In this document: positions 62,467-64,000 of the stretch, in pieces
How positions within the stretch are numbered: the stretch's first letter is position 1
How the letters are laid out: each line of letters starts with the position of its first letter
From: Janibacter sp. HTCC2649
Lineage (GTDB): Bacteria > Actinomycetota > Actinomycetes > Actinomycetales > Dermatophilaceae
Direction of reading: 5' to 3'
NCBI RefSeq assembly: GCF_000152705.1
Contig: NZ_CH672413.1
Location: forward strand, 1,773,978-1,837,977
Length of the DNA: 64,000 bases
The notes under the pieces: model-generated
Databases searched by the model: none
Seen by the model: only the letters and a program-made list of their open reading frames with translations
What the model was told of the DNA's origin: nothing
Program-made: the position numbers and the translations under genes

Positions 62467-62769
62467 TCAGTCGTTCTTCTTCGTCGCGGGTGCGAAGGCT
62501 GCACGGGCAGCCTCGTCGTCGAGCTCGTACTGCGTGGCGTTGGTGTCGAGGTTTGTGCCGTAGGCCTTGGCGGCCTTGGCCCAGTCGGTCAGCTCGGTGG
62601 CCCAACCGCTGCTCACCCGCTGCATCGCGCTCACACTCGAGGCCCCGGGCATGGCGGCCTCGGCCCCCGTGAGGGCGTCACCCGGAGCGACCTTGGCGAT
62701 CTGCGTCGCGGCCGACCGCGCGGCTTTCGCGGAGTCGCGCAGGTCCTTGATCTGTACGTCGTACGACAT
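62467..62769 (-). CDS. WXG100-like (type VII secretion target) protein
   Basis: 100 residues from ATG 62769 with GGGGAGGGG 7 bases upstream. Mostly helical; a central WATELTDWAKA resembles the WxG-containing turn of ESAT-6-like proteins, although the classic W-x-G is not exact. It ends in acidic-basic residues before the stop. The gene begins an operon with the DUF1023 hydrolase and a lipoprotein. No ESX core genes (EccC, MycP) lie in the window, so secretion is inferred. Confidence 0.7.
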   Translation of the reverse strand: MSYDVQIKDLRDSAKAARSAATQIAKVAPGDALTGAEAAMPGASSVSAMQRVSSGWATELTDWAKAAKAYGTNLDTNATQYELDDEAARAAFAPATKKND

Positions 62770-62963
62770 GAGCACCCCTCCCCTGTGACCGCCCATGCTG
62801 TCAGTGACGACAGGGGTTCGCCATGGGGAGGGCTCCCCCACAAAAGGGAGGGTGATCGATGTTGGACACCTCCATAGCCTTGCCTTACCTCGGTCGTACG
62901 ATGGAGGGACACGTCGGGGTCACGACGAAGCGTCCCGACTGACAGCTCTCGAGTCAGGTGTTC

Positions 62964-64000
62964 ATGTCCAGCAAGACCGTCCAGAAGCTCGATCGCGTGG
63001 TCATCCGATTTGCTGGCGACTCCGGCGACGGGATGCAGCTCACCGGAGACCGGTTCACCTCCGAGACGGCCGCGATGGGCAATGACCTCTCTACCCTGCC
63101 CAACTTCCCCGCCGAGATCCGCGCACCCCAGGGGACGCTGCCCGGGGTGTCGAGCTTCCAGCTCCACTTCGCCGACCACGAGGTCCTCACCCCTGGCGAC
63201 GCTCCCGACGTCCTCGTCGCGATGAACCCCGCGGCCCTCATGGCCAACCTCGGGGACGTCCCGCGTGGCGCGACGATCATCATCAACACCGACGAGTTCT
63301 CCAAGCGCGCCCTCGCCAAGGTCGGCTATGCCGAGAACCCGGTCGAGGACGGCTCGCTCGAGTCCTTCCACGTCCACGCGGTGCCGCTCACGTCGATCAC
63401 CGTGGACGCGCTGGCAAAGTTCGAGGGACTCACCCGCAAGGAGAAGGAGCGCGCCAAGAACATGTTCGCGCTCGGCCTGCTGTCGTGGATGTACACGCGT
63501 CCCACGACCGGCACGGAGTCCTTCCTCACCAAGAAGTTCGGCGCTCACCCCGAGATTCTCGAGGCCAACCTCACCGCCCTGCGGGCCGGCTGGAACTACG
63601 GCGAGACGACCGAGGACTTCGCCTCGAGCTACGAGATCGCACCAGCCGTCATGCCGCCGGGCACCTACCGGAACATCACCGGCAACACCGCGCTCGCACA
63701 CGGTCTCGTCGCCGCCGCGCACCAGGCGAAGCTGCCGCTCGTGCTCGGGTCCTACCCGATCACCCCTGCCTCCGACATCCTCCACGCGCTGTCGGCCCTC
63801 AAGCGCCACAACATCACGACGATGCAGGCCGAGGACGAGATCGCCGGCATCGGCATCGCCCTCGGTGCGAGCTTCGGCGGCGCCATCGGCGTGACGACGA
63901 CCTCCGGTCCCGGTGTCGCACTGAAGTCCGAGATGATCGGCCTCGCCGTGTCGCTCGAGCTGCCGCTGATCATCGTCGACGTCCAGCGAGGCGGGCCGTC
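62964..64000 (+). CDS. korA: 2-oxoglutarate:ferredoxin oxidoreductase alpha subunit, 3' truncated by the window edge
   Basis: The ATG at 62964 opens MSSKTVQKLDRVVIRFAGDSGDGMQLTGDRF, the start of actinobacterial KorA with the fused gamma domain. Then GSYPITPASDILHALS and MQAEDEIAGIGIALGASFGGAIGVTTTSGPG, the N-terminal part of the thiamine-binding alpha domain. The frame remains open to the last base. The enzyme decarboxylates 2-oxoglutarate to succinyl-CoA in an alternative TCA step and reduces ferredoxin. The beta subunit gene korB should follow outside the window. Confidence 0.93.
   Translation, partial: MSSKTVQKLDRVVIRFAGDSGDGMQLTGDRFTSETAAMGNDLSTLPNFPAEIRAPQGTLPGVSSFQLHFADHEVLTPGDAPDVLVAMNPAALMANLGDVPRGATIIINTDEFSKRALAKVGYAENPVEDGSLESFHVHAVPLTSITVDALAKFEGLTRKEKERAKNMFALGLLSWMYTRPTTGTESFLTKKFGAHPEILEANLTALRAGWNYGETTEDFASSYEIAPAVMPPGTYRNITGNTALAHGLVAAAHQAKLPLVLGSYPITPASDILHALSALKRHNITTMQAEDEIAGIGIALGASFGGAIGVTTTSGPGVALKSEMIGLAVSLELPLIIVDVQRGGP

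Noticed and set aside
62860-62910. Possible iron box (IdeR/DtxR type) upstream of korA around AGCCTTGCCTTACCT
   Set aside because: Only about 11 to 12 of 19 positions match the consensus and the left half is poor; not reported as a site.
1-64000. CRISPR arrays, insertion sequences and rRNA genes
   Set aside because: No regularly spaced direct repeats, transposase motifs or rRNA-like sequence were found.

Overview
The window is GC-rich DNA (about 70% G+C) with GTG starts, many 4-base GTGA/ATGA gene overlaps, several apparently leaderless transcripts, a mycobacterial-type SOS box, a BTAD regulator, CoxSML-type hydroxylase genes and type VII secretion-like genes. It comes from an actinobacterium. 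An Intrasporangiaceae-like host is my guess and is not proven by the sequence. No phage, insertion sequence, CRISPR array or rRNA was seen, and no gene-free stretch exceeds 300 bases.

Layout. 1-7 kb: a 5'-truncated acetyltransferase, a large BTAD/ATPase regulator and the fused acyl-CoA mutase icmF. 7-17 kb: a secreted subtilase, aroQ, a response regulator coupled to a histidine kinase that is fused in frame to a DUF4173 membrane protein, a secreted VWA protein and a GlxA-type AraC regulator. 17.5-27.7 kb: a molybdenum hydroxylase locus of the form II CO-dehydrogenase type (coxG, M, L, S, xdhC/coxI, coxE, coxD, mocA-like), interrupted by an SOS-box-preceded DUF222/HNH gene. 28-38.6 kb: an alcohol dehydrogenase, a marR-MFS pair, a ZIP transporter, tRNA-Tyr, yajQ, an SGNH hydrolase, a tetR gene, pepN, htpX and an acetyltransferase.

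38.6-60.2 kb holds a dispersed complex I gene set, all on the minus strand and in canonical order: nuoA (60.2 kb), nuoB (50.8 kb), nuoC (46.4 kb), then nuoH-I-J-K-L-M-N. nuoD, E, F and G are absent. Between nuoA and nuoB lie a Pls/PosA-type membrane NRPS, an M1 metallopeptidase coupled to it, a LuxR-type ATPase regulator and a DUF4242 gene. Between nuoB and nuoC lie a DUF2568 gene, the deletion scar of a sugar operon (intact LacI regulator and operator, then a solute-binding-protein head joined to a GH3 glycosidase tail) and a second SGNH hydrolase. 60.2-62.8 kb carries a WXG100-like/DUF1023 lipase-like/lipoprotein cassette. The window ends inside korA.

Most unusual signals: (1) the octamer GTATGCCG/CGGCATAC occurs about 53 times, roughly once per 1.2 kb, on both strands, and an inverted pair of it forms a terminator, which resembles a DNA uptake signal; (2) the Pls-like enzyme has a lysine-like specificity code and a coupled peptidase; (3) the nuo operon is fragmented and lacks nuoD; (4) two covarying palindromic repeats flank the degraded sugar locus.
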